Source of the DNA: Megalonaias nervosa
Lineage: Eukaryota; Mollusca; Bivalvia; Unionida; Unionidae
Direction: 5' to 3'
Length of the DNA: 64,000 bases
NCBI GenBank assembly: GCA_016617855.1
Contig: JAECUM010004987.1
Coordinates: 35,001-99,000 of the forward strand
In this document: one piece after another, positions 36,216-45,993 of the stretch
Numbering within the stretch: position 1 is the first letter of the stretch
Layout: each line of letters starts with the position of its first letter
The notes under the pieces: model-generated
What the model saw: the letters and a program-made list of their open reading frames with translations, nothing else
Told to the model about the DNA's origin: nothing
Databases searched by the model: none
Translations under genes and position numbers: made by a program

Positions 36216-37411
36216 GCGACCCGTCGTCTGTGGGGTCGGTTGCGAACCACTGTTACACGACTTCTTAGCAGGGCAGTCTTTCTTGAAATGTCCCTGCTGG
36301 CCGCACCCGTAACAAACAAGTTCGTCATAGTTTCTTTTCTGCGTCGCTCTGGGACTTTCCTTGATTGTTTGATACTCCCAACTTCAGTCGTAAGTTCAGC
36401 GACTAATCTCGTCAGCTCCATCATTTGCTCTCTCAGTTCTCTGATTGCTGGCCCTTGTTCCTCTTCCAGCGACGACACACCACGGACATGCCTTTTTCCT
36501 CCCTGTCGTTGTATCTCAGCTCTAGCGAACGCCTCTAACTCGACAGCTATCTGTACCGCATCGTTAATCGTAGCGGGTCTCGCCTGTTGTACCTTTAAGC
36601 GCATGTCAGAATCGTCCAGGGCATCAATAAATTGTTCTTTAACTAGCGTATCAACCAAAAGAAAACTCGCCTCAGGGTAAGCTAAAGTCGCAAGCCGCCG
36701 TATAGCCTGCGCAAGCTCTGGTAAGGATTCTCCATTCTTGCGAATTCTACTCCTTAGCTGAACTCTGTATAACTCGGTCTGGTTCGGGGGTGCGAATCTC
36801 TGTTTCAGAGCATCAACTAATTCAGCGTACGACTTCTTCTCAGGCAGTGCCAACAACTGCTGTGCTTGACCTCTCAGTGCGACACCTAAATACAGTTTCT
36901 TTTCTTCCTCTGTCCACGAATTTAGGGTTGAGCACATCTCGAAGTGAGTGATAAAATCCAACAAGGGTGTCGTCCCGTCATACGACATCGGAGTAACGAC
37001 CGGTCTCTTCAAGGTTCTCTGCGGAAGATTAGTCGCCACATCTCTTCCTTCTGTAACCGTTCCCTTGCTCTCAGCTCTCTTTCTGTCTTTGAGAGCTGCC
37101 TGCACAGCATCCCCTGTCGCTGTGGTATCAGCTATCTTCTTGGTCTCCTGCGACTCCGAGGGTGTCGACATCGCCTGTCCACTAAAGTGAATCTGTCGTC
37201 TGGGAGCGATTCTTTCTCTCGACCACTCCCCTGCCTTCCTGGACGTCGCCGCACTCCAAGCCATAGTCCCCTTCCTTGCAGTTAGTCTTTTCTCCAAATC
37301 CTCGCATTCCTTCGTCAAGCGTCGAAACTTATCTTCGAAAGGAATTGCAGTCCTTACCTCTGTTTCAGGGGTAAGCATCCAGTCGCCTACTTGTGACCCT
37401 CCGTAAGCCAT
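36216..37411 (-). pseudogene. gag: gypsy gag
   Basis: ATG at 37411 follows the primer-site region by about 35 bases. About 360 residues: a charged, coiled N-terminal part, then a capsid-like domain (SYDGTTPLLDFITHFEMCST through ALKQRFAPPNQTELYRVQL and SLPELAQAIRRLATLAYPEA), the gag pattern of metazoan Ty3/gypsy elements. The nucleocapsid zinc knuckle (C-x2-C-x4-H-x4-C, CYGCGQQGHFKKDC) lies at 36273-36314 but in the pol frame: a shift near 36330-36350 separates it from the capsid frame. This may be decay, or the knuckle could belong to a Gag-Pol frame reached by programmed shifting; the compact overlap leaves both open. The long out-of-frame tail to 36212 is likely spurious. Confidence 0.88.
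36273..36314 (-). other. gag/pol zinc knuckle
   Basis: CYGCGQQGHFKKDC fits CCHC spacing. It is in frame with the protease that follows and out of frame with gag upstream. Confidence 0.9.
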
Positions 37412-37443
37412 CTTAATTTTTGTCTTCTACTCCTCGACCTATC

Positions 37444-37461
37444 CCACCGCTGCCACCAATT
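37444..37461 (-). promoter_or_regulatory. putative primer-binding site
   Basis: In element sense the 5' LTR end (CTACA) is followed by AATTGGTGGCAGCGGTGGGA. A TGG-starting stretch two to four bases after the LTR is the expected location of a tRNA primer site. I cannot name the tRNA with confidence. Confidence 0.5.
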
Positions 37462-37646
37462 TGTAGCGGAGCACTCCCTCGGCTACACTGCCCCGAGTCT
37501 CGCTATCTCGGGTTCTTTAGGATAGGTCTTATAGTTGGAGTGATACCCCGCTGTATCTGTCTAAGGACTGGCACTCCAGAGTGTGACAGATTTCTACTTC
37601 AGCGGGCTACCGTCTTATTCCTGGCTTCTTGTGTGTCGCCGACTTG
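37462..37646 (-). repeat. gypsy 5' LTR, truncated to 185 bp
   Basis: Only the inner 185 bp remain. It ends at GTCGCCGACTTG, precisely the first word of the minisatellite in the other LTR, after which (AAT)n and unrelated DNA follow. The missing outer 738 bp would hold U3, so the promoter of this copy is gone. Confidence 0.88.
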
Positions 37647-37845
37647 AATAATAATAATAATGAATCTGCGTTTATCATTGAATCAATCAAGGCCACAATT
37701 TTGTAATCTGGGGCATGGAAAAGATCGTACAAAATATAACAACTTCTACTGCAAAATAAAGGCTCCATTGTGTAATCCGGACCTAAAATATAGGGGTTTT
37801 TTTTTGTTACAAGACACCAATTCGAGGCTTGGATCTATGTTGATT
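37647..37845. other. junction between gypsy and Polinton remnant
   Basis: A short (AAT)n at 37647-37662, then unique DNA with a poly-T near 37798-37806. No gene seen. Confidence 0.5.
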
Positions 37846-37849
37846 ACTG

Positions 37850-38690
37850 ATCAATATAAGTAATTTGAATCTAATGATTGAATTTTTTGATGTGGCTGAG
37901 TTAGTTACACCATCTGCTGTAAACTCTAATGATCTTTAACAAATGCTAACATATTTTCAGCAGCTGATATTGACGAAAAATCTTTTACTTCTCCTGTATC
38001 AAGATTAAATTACTTAACTGGTCGCTGAATTTATTTTCTTTCCATCCGAAGTTTTTTTTTCTCCACGTATTGTGTTCTCTCTCAGTCCGATCACTTGCCG
38101 ATTTTTAAGACGATTATCTTGCTTATCAGAATTAATATGATCAAACACGAGACCGTCATTGATAACGCTATTAATGCACTCGTAAAAAAATCTGTGAGCA
38201 AAAATTTTTTGTATAAGTTATTCTAATACCAATAATGATATACTCAGTTTTACTGACTCCACCGATTGGTTTTTCAATCGACAATTTCTGATGATCCCCG
38301 CTCAATTAGTTTCATAGTTTTTGAAGATAGGATGTTTCGCAAATTCATCAATGTCATTTTCACCTTTCTCCATTAATATAAATTTCTCTTTTTCTAATAT
38401 AACATTATTGTTTAATATATCTGTCAACGTAATCCTTGAGTTTTATTCTTACATCATCAGAAGTGTTTTGTGTCTCGTAATATCTCTTGAGTGCTCGATA
38501 CTTTCGTCCACCACATGATACACATAATTGTGTTTTCCCTTTGACCCCAACGCCACCTTCAGATATGGTTTCGGTCCAAGTCGTACACTAGCAATATGAT
38601 AGCCGCAGTACTCACCCCGACAATTTTTCCTCAAGGTGTGATTGATCCGATCATGAGCCATCGACAAATATTTTTTGCTCCTGTCATATT
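37850..38690 (-). pseudogene. HNH endonuclease (NUMOD-type), outer element
   Basis: Broken minus-strand frames collinear with the gene at 55124-55936. Shared blocks: an EFAKHPIFKNYETN segment (partner EFQPHPVFHSYEASD); FAHRFFYECINSVINDGLVF followed by DHINSDKQDNRLKN (partner SHRFIYEIFNC...IDHINKIKTDNRLEN), which is the HNH core; and a C-terminal FSSISAAENM / ADGVTNSATSKNSI block resembling a NUMOD1-like helix-turn-helix. Family knowledge: such HNH proteins are site-specific, often homing, nucleases in phages and large DNA viruses. Several stops and shifts (for example at about 38445 and 38310) mean it is inactive. It diverges, back to back, from the large gene at 38742. Confidence 0.72.
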
Positions 38691-38741
38691 ATATTATGGT
38701 AAAGATCAGTTAAAGAAACTACTTTTCCTAATTATATAGCA

Positions 38742-41594
38742 ATGAGTAATTCTATAGTGGCAAAACAGGTGCGAGAAAAGTATTTAAGTCTAACCGGGAT
38801 AAAACCAACTTTTCCAAGGTCGAAAATTGTCCAAGAAAAACTACGAAATAAAATTGTTAACCGCGAGTGAATTTGAGAGGTTAGCGGTAATTGATCCACA
38901 ATACACCATTAGATTTGATTTCGACAGATTAACTGATAAGAAAAAAACGTCCACCATTTGAGTTACAGTTACACGAATTTATCAAAATAGCCAAAAATGA
39001 GTTTGCGCGAGATGGTGCGGCTCAACATTTCAGATATATCAGGGAGGTATTTTCATTGATTACACCATGAATGATGAACGCGCGAGGACTATTATCAATA
39101 ATCTTGTGACTGACGGCAAGTACATATTCAGAATAAAATTTATTGTACAACATTATGGAAGCCAGGATGGCCCAACTTGGATTATTCGTGATAAACTCTA
39201 CCCTGTTAAGGAATCACGGCGACATATTAATGTTGTCACAGTGGACAACAATTCTAAACCAGGCATGTTTACAAGCATAGACAAACCATATTATTCACGT
39301 GCTTATCCAGTGTCCGCCGTTGTTTACTGCCTCTACCGCGCAAATGAGTCCGATATTAGTGCTCTTACCCTGATGCGGGGTGCAAGCACCTTTTCCACGG
39401 CCACAGGCACGTTAAATTGTATGGCTCAGGTTGTCAGAGAACATTTTGTTAACTCGAGACGTGGACAATGGACTAAACGAATCGACAAATAAAAAAATAA
39501 ACGAATGGAAGGAGCTTCTTGTCGACGGAGCTAAAATAAATGACGTAGCTGTATTTGGAAACAAATTAAAATTTCCGATTGTGGTAAAAACAATAACCAA
39601 CGAGATTTTGTATAATTCTGGCAACTATCGTAGTAAAGGTGTTTCAATAGCGATAGTTGATTATAACAGTCATGCTTGGATTGAATCAGCAACAAAGTTT
39701 TCCACGAAAAAGAACAGCTAGATTTGATGACGGCGATATTTTCGAGGAGATTTACAATATTAGTAAGCGCGACACTGTATCTCTCTGGCTATTTCACGGT
39801 TTCTCTGTGGTAGATTTATCTGCCAGAGATGAATCAACATTTGATTAATTTGTGCTAACATCTGGTATACTTTATTGGAAGGAATCTCTACAACATGAGA
39901 TAAAACAGATTGCGTTAAGATATGACGGCGACAGTGAAGAATTACTCAAAAAACTGTTTTACAATATCGCCTGTTGTGGCCCATGGAGCACTAAAAAAAA
40001 ATTTCATGGCGTCCAACTCCCAAAGAATCTCTTGACGATATCTCGCGTTCATGTGTCGAGTTGGGATATGGCAGACTTTGGAGCGAAAATATAATGCCGC
40101 CGATATGATCTCAGTTGACAGTATTACTTTTTACCCCGTTAGTTTTCTTGGATATGGGGAGTGTAACCGTATTTTGAACGATTCGGTCGTCCAACGACAC
40201 ACAAACTGACCAGAGTAGCAATAAATGGTTCGCTACTGGTGGATTTTCATTTGACTGGATTTGCCGAGATTGAATCATTCGAGTTTTCAGCAAATATTCA
40301 TCCGGTTGTACCAATCTGGTTTGGTCGTCATTTTAATAAACCACATACCAGTGTGAATCTCAATGACTGTTGTGCAAAAGATCAATGTGGTTGGGTTCCA
40401 ATAGTGCTATTACTATATCCGTTTGGCGCTACCATTCTCACGTCGTTAACTGTGACATGTGCAGTAAGTTCGCACAGGCCGTCGAGGACAGTTTGGTTAC
40501 CGCACGATGATAAAGATATGTGGAGAAAAATTTCGGCACGTTCACGTTTTGTGCGTCATCTGATTATAAATGCCGTTGTACAAGATTAATTACGAACCGG
40601 CAGAACTGGATTTTGTGATTGAATATACTGCATCGCGAGGTGTATTGATGTCTCGGCAAAGTGCAATCACAAAAGACGGAACAAATATTGGCACGATAGT
40701 CAGCTACCACCATGGTTATTCGCTCAATTTGCTCATTTGAGATCTTCCATTCTTGCATATTCGTCAATATATCTGTTATCTATGATCAACCGATTTTCAG
40801 CGGATGATGTTAGATTCACCACGAATTCTTTTTACATAGGTCGATCAAAAATGGATATTGAGAAACCTTTTATCAACGCCAGAGATGATCCACGTTGGGG
40901 GTAATTGGAGAATAAATAGTAAACAAATATGTAATTATTCTAAATCAGCTCATGTTAAACTAATCGGCATTTGTTATCGAAATGATAAATTATCAGAACC
41001 ATCATTGTCTCCGTCAGTGAATGCTCCAATTACGAGAGGTCTATCTTAATGTCCAGGTGTTTCTGGCACAACAATAGGTGCGATATAATTATTTAAAAAG
41101 TCAGATATGATTGTGTTGAAGCCAACTCACCGTCTTGCCAGGGAGATGAAAAAACGGAAAATTAAGTCACCGTTTTCTTCGATGGTGTGGAGATGCGTGG
41201 ACCAAAAAGCGAATGGGTGAAAAATATATTCCTAAAATCATCATATAGGACGAAATATACGCGGTCTCAAAAGACACGTTAAAATGTTTCTCGACTTGCT
41301 GTCGACGATAAACATGGCAATTATCAAGGACAACCTCCTTCTTTTACAGGAGAATCGCCACATAACTGTTTAAAAAATTACGTCGACATGTACGAGGAAA
41401 TGTACGATCCCGATCTCGCGATGAATCATTACGACGGCTGCAGGAGTTAATTAGACTTCAGTCAGACAGGATTCAGTGTGAGATAATGTGTAGTGTAATT
41501 CCAGAAACATCTACGTTGGATTTCTGGAACTTATGGCGACCTAATGATCTAATAGTTTTATGGGAAAAAACCCTTGATATTGCTCGTCTTTAGC
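38742..41594 (+). pseudogene. large broken gene, possible divergent family B DNA polymerase
   Basis: Starts MSNSIVAKQVREKYLSLTGI and can be followed through at least eight frame changes to FWNLWRPNDLIVLWEKTLDI at 41594, roughly 900 residues. A conserved-looking N-terminal block (KKINEWKELLVDGAKINDVA; GVSIAIVDYNSHAW) precedes a stretch SVDSITFYPVSFLG (about 40110-40150) that resembles polymerase motif A (D-x4-5-YP). Further on FSADDVRFTTNSFYI (about 40803-40845) sits where motif C (DTDS-like) would be, with Asp replaced by Asn. I see no clear motif B. The position next to an HNH gene mirrors PolB in the inner element, yet the protein is not similar to that pPolB. Polymerase identity is an inference and could be wrong. 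Confidence 0.35.
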
Positions 41595-41743
41595 CGCCGA
41601 CGTTGATCCTGAAAACAACAACCTCATCCGGATCAACCCCGGCGAGAGTCATAAGATCAGCAGGTTCATTTCGTGTTGCATAACCTGACAGATCAATGTC
41701 TCTGGGACCATTGCGCGTAGAAGATCTTGCGTAAATACTTGTC
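41592..41743 (-). pseudogene. second fibre-gene N-terminus, truncated
   Basis: Minus-strand start MTSIYARSSTRNGPRDIDLS, clearly homologous to the start of the fibre gene at 43091 (MAYIYGRSATRRQPGNVYLS) and sharing DEVVVF/DEVVF about 45 residues in. The 20 bases upstream are also alike, including a short coding tail ending in QVDNL* or QVNNL*. It stops after about 50 codons, at the junction with the convergent gene at 41594. So part of the protease-fibre region was duplicated. Confidence 0.6.
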
Positions 41744-41744
41744 A

Positions 41745-43091
41745 TTATAAATTATCAACCTGTTTGCAACGACTGTCCAATGGTGTTTGGTGTAGTTGTG
41801 TGTGACTTGGTGTGTCTCGATCATCTGATAATAAAATTGTCTTAGAGAAAACAGTTATATTAATTTTCTTAAAATCTTTCGCAAATGTTTTTGATATTGA
41901 ATATATTATTTCAATTATTTGCCGCGTACCAACTCTGAAAACAAAGTGTTTTGTGGGGATATACATTCCTTATAATCCTCTAGGTTGAATTTTACTCCAA
42001 TGCTAGACATAGACTCTTTTATGAAACGTATGAAGATTCTCCACCTTTTTATAACTAATATTCTAAAATACCCCTCGATTATCTCCTTTTTGTTACTATC
42101 TTTCACGTTAATCTCAAAATCAGCACCTAAAATAATAATATCATATTCATCGAGTATAAAGATTATCTCACTAATTACATCTTTCCATTTTCATTTATTT
42201 TGGTATCTAGATTAATTATCTTATTGTTTATCTCGGTATTCTTAGTATTTATCTCTGTAATTTTTTCATCAAATCTCATAGTGTCCACCTGTCATATAAT
42301 TCCATCAGCTACTGCTGATACTCTACAGAGCTCTTCTTAAATTTTATTTTGTCTAGTCTTTATATTTTTTTAATCTGTTTGCAACACGTTTATCGTTCCA
42401 TCAAATCCTTTACCTGATCCTGATATTTCTGCGAGTGTTTTGTGAATCGTTTTGATAGAGGTTATACGCTGACCAGATCACTGAGTTGTGTAAGAATGTC
42501 AACGAGCTTTGTGTTGAAGGGTATTGGTTCTCCAAAGACATCATAGGCGACTTGAAGTAGAAACTGATAGTTTCTGATATGACTCGTAAACGCGGTTACA
42601 TGACTATCGTACTCAGATCGCAATAAGGTTAATATATCACTCGTTGTCGTGAACGAGGTCCTTATCGCGGCATTGCTGTCGTTCACGTACATCTTCGTTG
42701 AATGCGTCATCGGCTAATTTCGGTTCTCCCAAACCAGCAATTTTATTTCCAGTTATGACGAGTACACCAGTCATTGGACCTCCTGATATAGGAACATATC
42801 TACGGAACTCATAGCGTATCGCTCCGATTGATATATCCGAGCTTTTGATCTCTCCTTCGCCAGTAAATACCACGTGTTATAGTTGGTTGCACCTAAAACT
42901 CGCAGGATAATATCAGCCCACTTGATATTACTCGTCTTTAACCGTTCTTGCTGATCCTGAAAAACAACTTCATCCTTGTCAACCAAGGTGAGACTTATAA
43001 GATCAGCAAGCTCATCTCGCGTCAAATACGAGGATAAATAAACGTTACCTGGTTGCCTACGTGTAGCAGATCTTCCGTAAATATATGCCAT
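41745..43091 (-). pseudogene. fibre-like protein, outer element
   Basis: From ATG 43091: about 80 residues of N-terminal domain. After a frameshift (about 42870) comes a single phage-tail-fibre-type repeat (SGGPMTGVLVITGNKIAGLG, then PKLADDAF), followed after another shift (about 42700) by a helical region with HVTAFTSHIRNYQFLLQVAY. A predicted coiled coil with ITEINTKNTEINNKIINLDT lies near 42220-42280, and more broken frames run to about 41745. The arrangement (head domain, GG-x-MTG repeat, coiled coil) is that of a trimeric receptor-binding fibre. It lies directly downstream of the protease gene, as an operon-like late gene would. The C-terminal boundaries are unsure. Confidence 0.55.
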
Positions 43092-43490
43092 TATAAATTA
43101 TTAACTTGTCTAAAACAATGCCGTTTGCTGGTATACTCATGTACGATTTTACGTAGCGGCGCTGATGACCCTGACACGGTAGTAAGAACATCAAGTACTT
43201 CTGGACCACATATAGGCGCATCCGTTAATATCTGTGTGGTAACGGTGAAGACCAGATTGGAGCGGCAGTACGATTGATATACTGTAAAATTTCTTTTAGA
43301 CCTGCCAATCCATACGAATCAAAAAACACTGCGTGGATCAACCGCGTATGCAGCCCAATGAGTACCTGGACCAGAACGGACGTCAAGAGTAATGATGCTA
43401 GTTTCAACACCGTTTGGCTTCTCTGGTAATTGATCACGCATGAAAACACATCTGAAGATAGTTATGTTTTATCGCTGACCAGCATCAAGT
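43092..43490 (-). pseudogene. adenovirus-type cysteine protease, outer element
   Basis: Frames on the minus strand give FMRDQLPEKPNGVETS, SGPGTHWAAYA with the catalytic His, FFDSYGLAGLKEILQYI, and after a shift near 43225 DAPICGPEVLDVL, whose Cys-Gly is the likely nucleophile. These are the landmarks of the Polinton/adenovirus maturation protease, which cleaves virion precursors. At least two frameshifts. It is not close to the protease of the inner element (52282-52723), so the two elements belong to different lineages. Confidence 0.72.
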
Positions 43491-43494
43491 AAAT

Positions 43495-43757
43495 CAAAAA
43501 TGGTCATGTGTAACTATAACGACCGTTTCCCCAGGTATCCTCAGACCTTGACTGTACCAGATTTCATCGTTATCGGTGGACTTTCGAACTAACACATCTG
43601 TATGTTTGTCCCCAAAAATAACTTTTCTAACATGTCTGCAGAATCCGAAGATATGTGACAGCTATATAATACAGCTGAATCTTCCTTGAGCATCAATTTG
43701 AGATCGTCGTGCAGCAAATCCCACGTTAAATTCTGGATTAACGGCGATGACTACATT
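43495..43757 (-). pseudogene. major capsid protein fragment, outer element
   Basis: Minus-strand frames carry VNPEFNVGFAARRSQIDAQG and then HIFGFCRHVRKVIFGDKHTD with a following DNDEIW. The inner major capsid protein has IFGFCRDYNKIFSGLKHTLT and DRADRND at the corresponding point, the start of the second jelly roll. Only about 85 residues survive: the fragment runs off leftward after GETVVIV and is cut on the right by the inner element at 43758. The N-terminal half should lie beyond the inner element, but I do not find it right of 61414. Confidence 0.6.
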
Positions 43758-44197
43758 AGTATAAGGATATGAGGTTTTCAAGCTAAAAGAGGATCCTAGA
43801 CCAGAGACCCCACCCCTCACCCATCCCAAATTTGGAGAGGTGGTAAGTGGTTCCAGGACCTCTAGATTTATTTCTATTTAAACAATAAAATGTAATATAA
43901 TATGGAATATTATAATACAATAAAAACTGTCGGATTTAACCTAAATGATGGATTTTTTTTAAAAAATGATTTAAGTCAACAAAATCAGCTTCAAAATATA
44001 TTGGAATAAGACCTAAAATAATAAGCGATTGTATTAAAAAAGTTGGTTATCATTTATCAGTCAAATATGGATCAGTATGGTTATTCGCAACTGAAAGAGA
44101 ATAAGAGGTTCAGCAGATGATCCAGTGACATTTATTGACAACATGGTTGATGCTTTACTTGATAATGATATTTCTAAACATCTACTACTGTTGTAAC
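43758..44197 (+). repeat. left terminal inverted repeat
   Basis: Matches the reverse complement of 60970-61414 over its whole length with small indels. Contains a broken copy (about 43904-44195) of the small gene that is intact in the right repeat; the left copy has lost about 40 bp in its first third and carries stops. Confidence 0.9.
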
Positions 44198-45879
44198 CAT
44201 ATTTTATGATAATCTTTTTCATACCTGCTGACTGTCATTGGCAGAATATCCGTTAACATACTGTCAATAATACGGAACTCGCGTATTAAATCGTCAGGAT
44301 CATATTTTACACCTCGCAAATAAGATCTTATCTGATCGGGTAATTTTTTGTAACTGATACTTGCTATTTTACAAGCATTTTTTTTCGTCTCAAGTCTAGG
44401 CACAATTTTCTTACAAGCTATTGAAAGAGAGACACCATAACCAGATATTATTAACAGAAACGGATTTAATGATGCCCCACTTGAAATCATGCCAGAGTTG
44501 GTTATCAGCAGCGGTAAATATGATATTACTCGAAGTATTCTACTGTAATACTTGTAACATTGTTTTACGCACCAGAAGTTTTTATGATAAAATTTATAAT
44601 ATTGTATTAGTGTGTCAACATATTGTTTTGGAATTTCTTCTGAAATATGATTGAAATCGATGATCTATTTTTTTCATTATACAATGTTTTGTACAAAGAC
44701 AAAAGTCCTAATACCAACAATCGAATCAAGAAACTCACGAAATTTATTATTTTTAGGATCAGCTAAAATATCTCTGTACTTGTCATAAACATCTGACGAA
44801 GTATCATCATATCGTGTGTATCTGTTAATACCTCATTTTTCTTTAACCAAGTATATGAATAAAAAATTTCTCTTACTTCACGTTCGTACAAATCTGTTTC
44901 GTTTACCAAATTACTGTAATCTTTTTCTGTTTCGTCAATATACCCTAGTACCAAGCTTATTTGATCTAACGTGAAGTTTTTGAGATCAAGATGTTATCTA
45001 ATAATTGCGTAAGCGACCATGAAATTTGCTAGCATTAATTTTTGTAGTGATTTTAGTCCAAGAATTTGAAGACGAGCAAAAGCATTTACTTTAAACCATA
45101 ATTTTTCGTATTTTTTTGTGAACATTTTCTCGACTTCATTGTAATAATTTCGTAATGACAATTGTCTGGAGCACTGGATTGATGGAAATGGAATATCATC
45201 TGCTTTACTTATGACGTAATAAGAATCATACTTTGATACAAACTTTGTTTGTGTCACTTCTTCAAAAAACTTTTCTCGCTCAATATCACTAAGATCATTA
45301 ATTTCATCATCAAAATTTTCGATTATCTTCAGAGATTTGTCAACAATAATCGGATCAAATTCATGGTCTTTTTTGCGCATCATTGGCAAAATTGCGTTTG
45401 AGAAAGCTTTTATAATTAACTCCGTGTCTGGTGTTATGGTAACGATATTAATTGGGGTTTCCTTGTCGTGGTAGTACATGCCGAGATACTGAAAAATTTC
45501 TCGTTTTGAAAAACCTATCATAGAACTTTTTGTTTCTTTTTATTCCCATTATTCTAGATTCTGATAGTTTGTTGAAACGATTATAGTTATCTCTCATTGG
45601 TGTTTCCTCCTGCGCTACTCGTGCTTTTAATAGGCCTGATCGTATTATTAAAAATATATTATTAAAATCAAGCTCGAGCAATATCTTTTTTAGCAGGATT
45701 TCAACTTGTTTTTGTTCTTCTAGACAATCATCAGGATGACAGTATCTACTTATAATATCAAAGTTTTCTATTGCTTTTTTCAGTTGTGGTCCTCGCATGA
45801 ACATAACACGAACAAAAGTTTTTTGTTCTTCTGAGAATGGAGAATTTATCATTGGAATTGTATTTTTCGTTTTCAGCAT
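44185..45879 (-). pseudogene. unrecognised Polinton gene, ~565 codons
   Basis: Four collinear minus-strand pieces read as one gene: from 45879 (MLKTKNTIPMINSPFSEEQK), shifting near 45480 into FSKREIFQYLGMYYHDKETP, then near 44990 into LGYIDETEKDYSNLVNETDL, and near 44650-44490 into PFLLIISGYGVSLSIACKKI, ending YHKIWLQQ at 44185. Mostly charged and probably helical; the PFLLIISGYGVSLSIA segment is hydrophobic enough for a membrane helix or a buried helix. I do not recognise the family. It follows the fibre gene in the same direction, so it may be a late or structural gene (assembly, membrane or fibre-linked), but no function is shown. Confidence 0.55.
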
Positions 45880-45993
45880 TTATCATACGTGTTGATAGTG
45901 TTTCGTCACCATCTTTTTAAAGTTAAATATTATCACAAAATTCTCTCGCAACAGTTATAATTGGTGGTTCTGACAATATTTTATAGCATTAGA

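Larger units (their letters stand above)
30439..37646 (-). mobile_element. Ty3/gypsy LTR retrotransposon (damaged)
   Basis: Minus-strand element in the order LTR (right, truncated), primer-site region, gag, PR-RT-RNaseH-IN, a zinc-finger ORF3, polypurine tract, LTR (left, complete). Integrase lying after RNase H is the Ty3/gypsy order. Damage: right LTR truncated to 185 bp, a frameshift before the gag zinc knuckle, two in-frame TGA codons in pol, a frameshift at the end of integrase, and a stop plus frameshift in ORF3. The coding part is visibly more GC-rich than the AT-rich host flanks and the Polintons. Confidence 0.93.
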
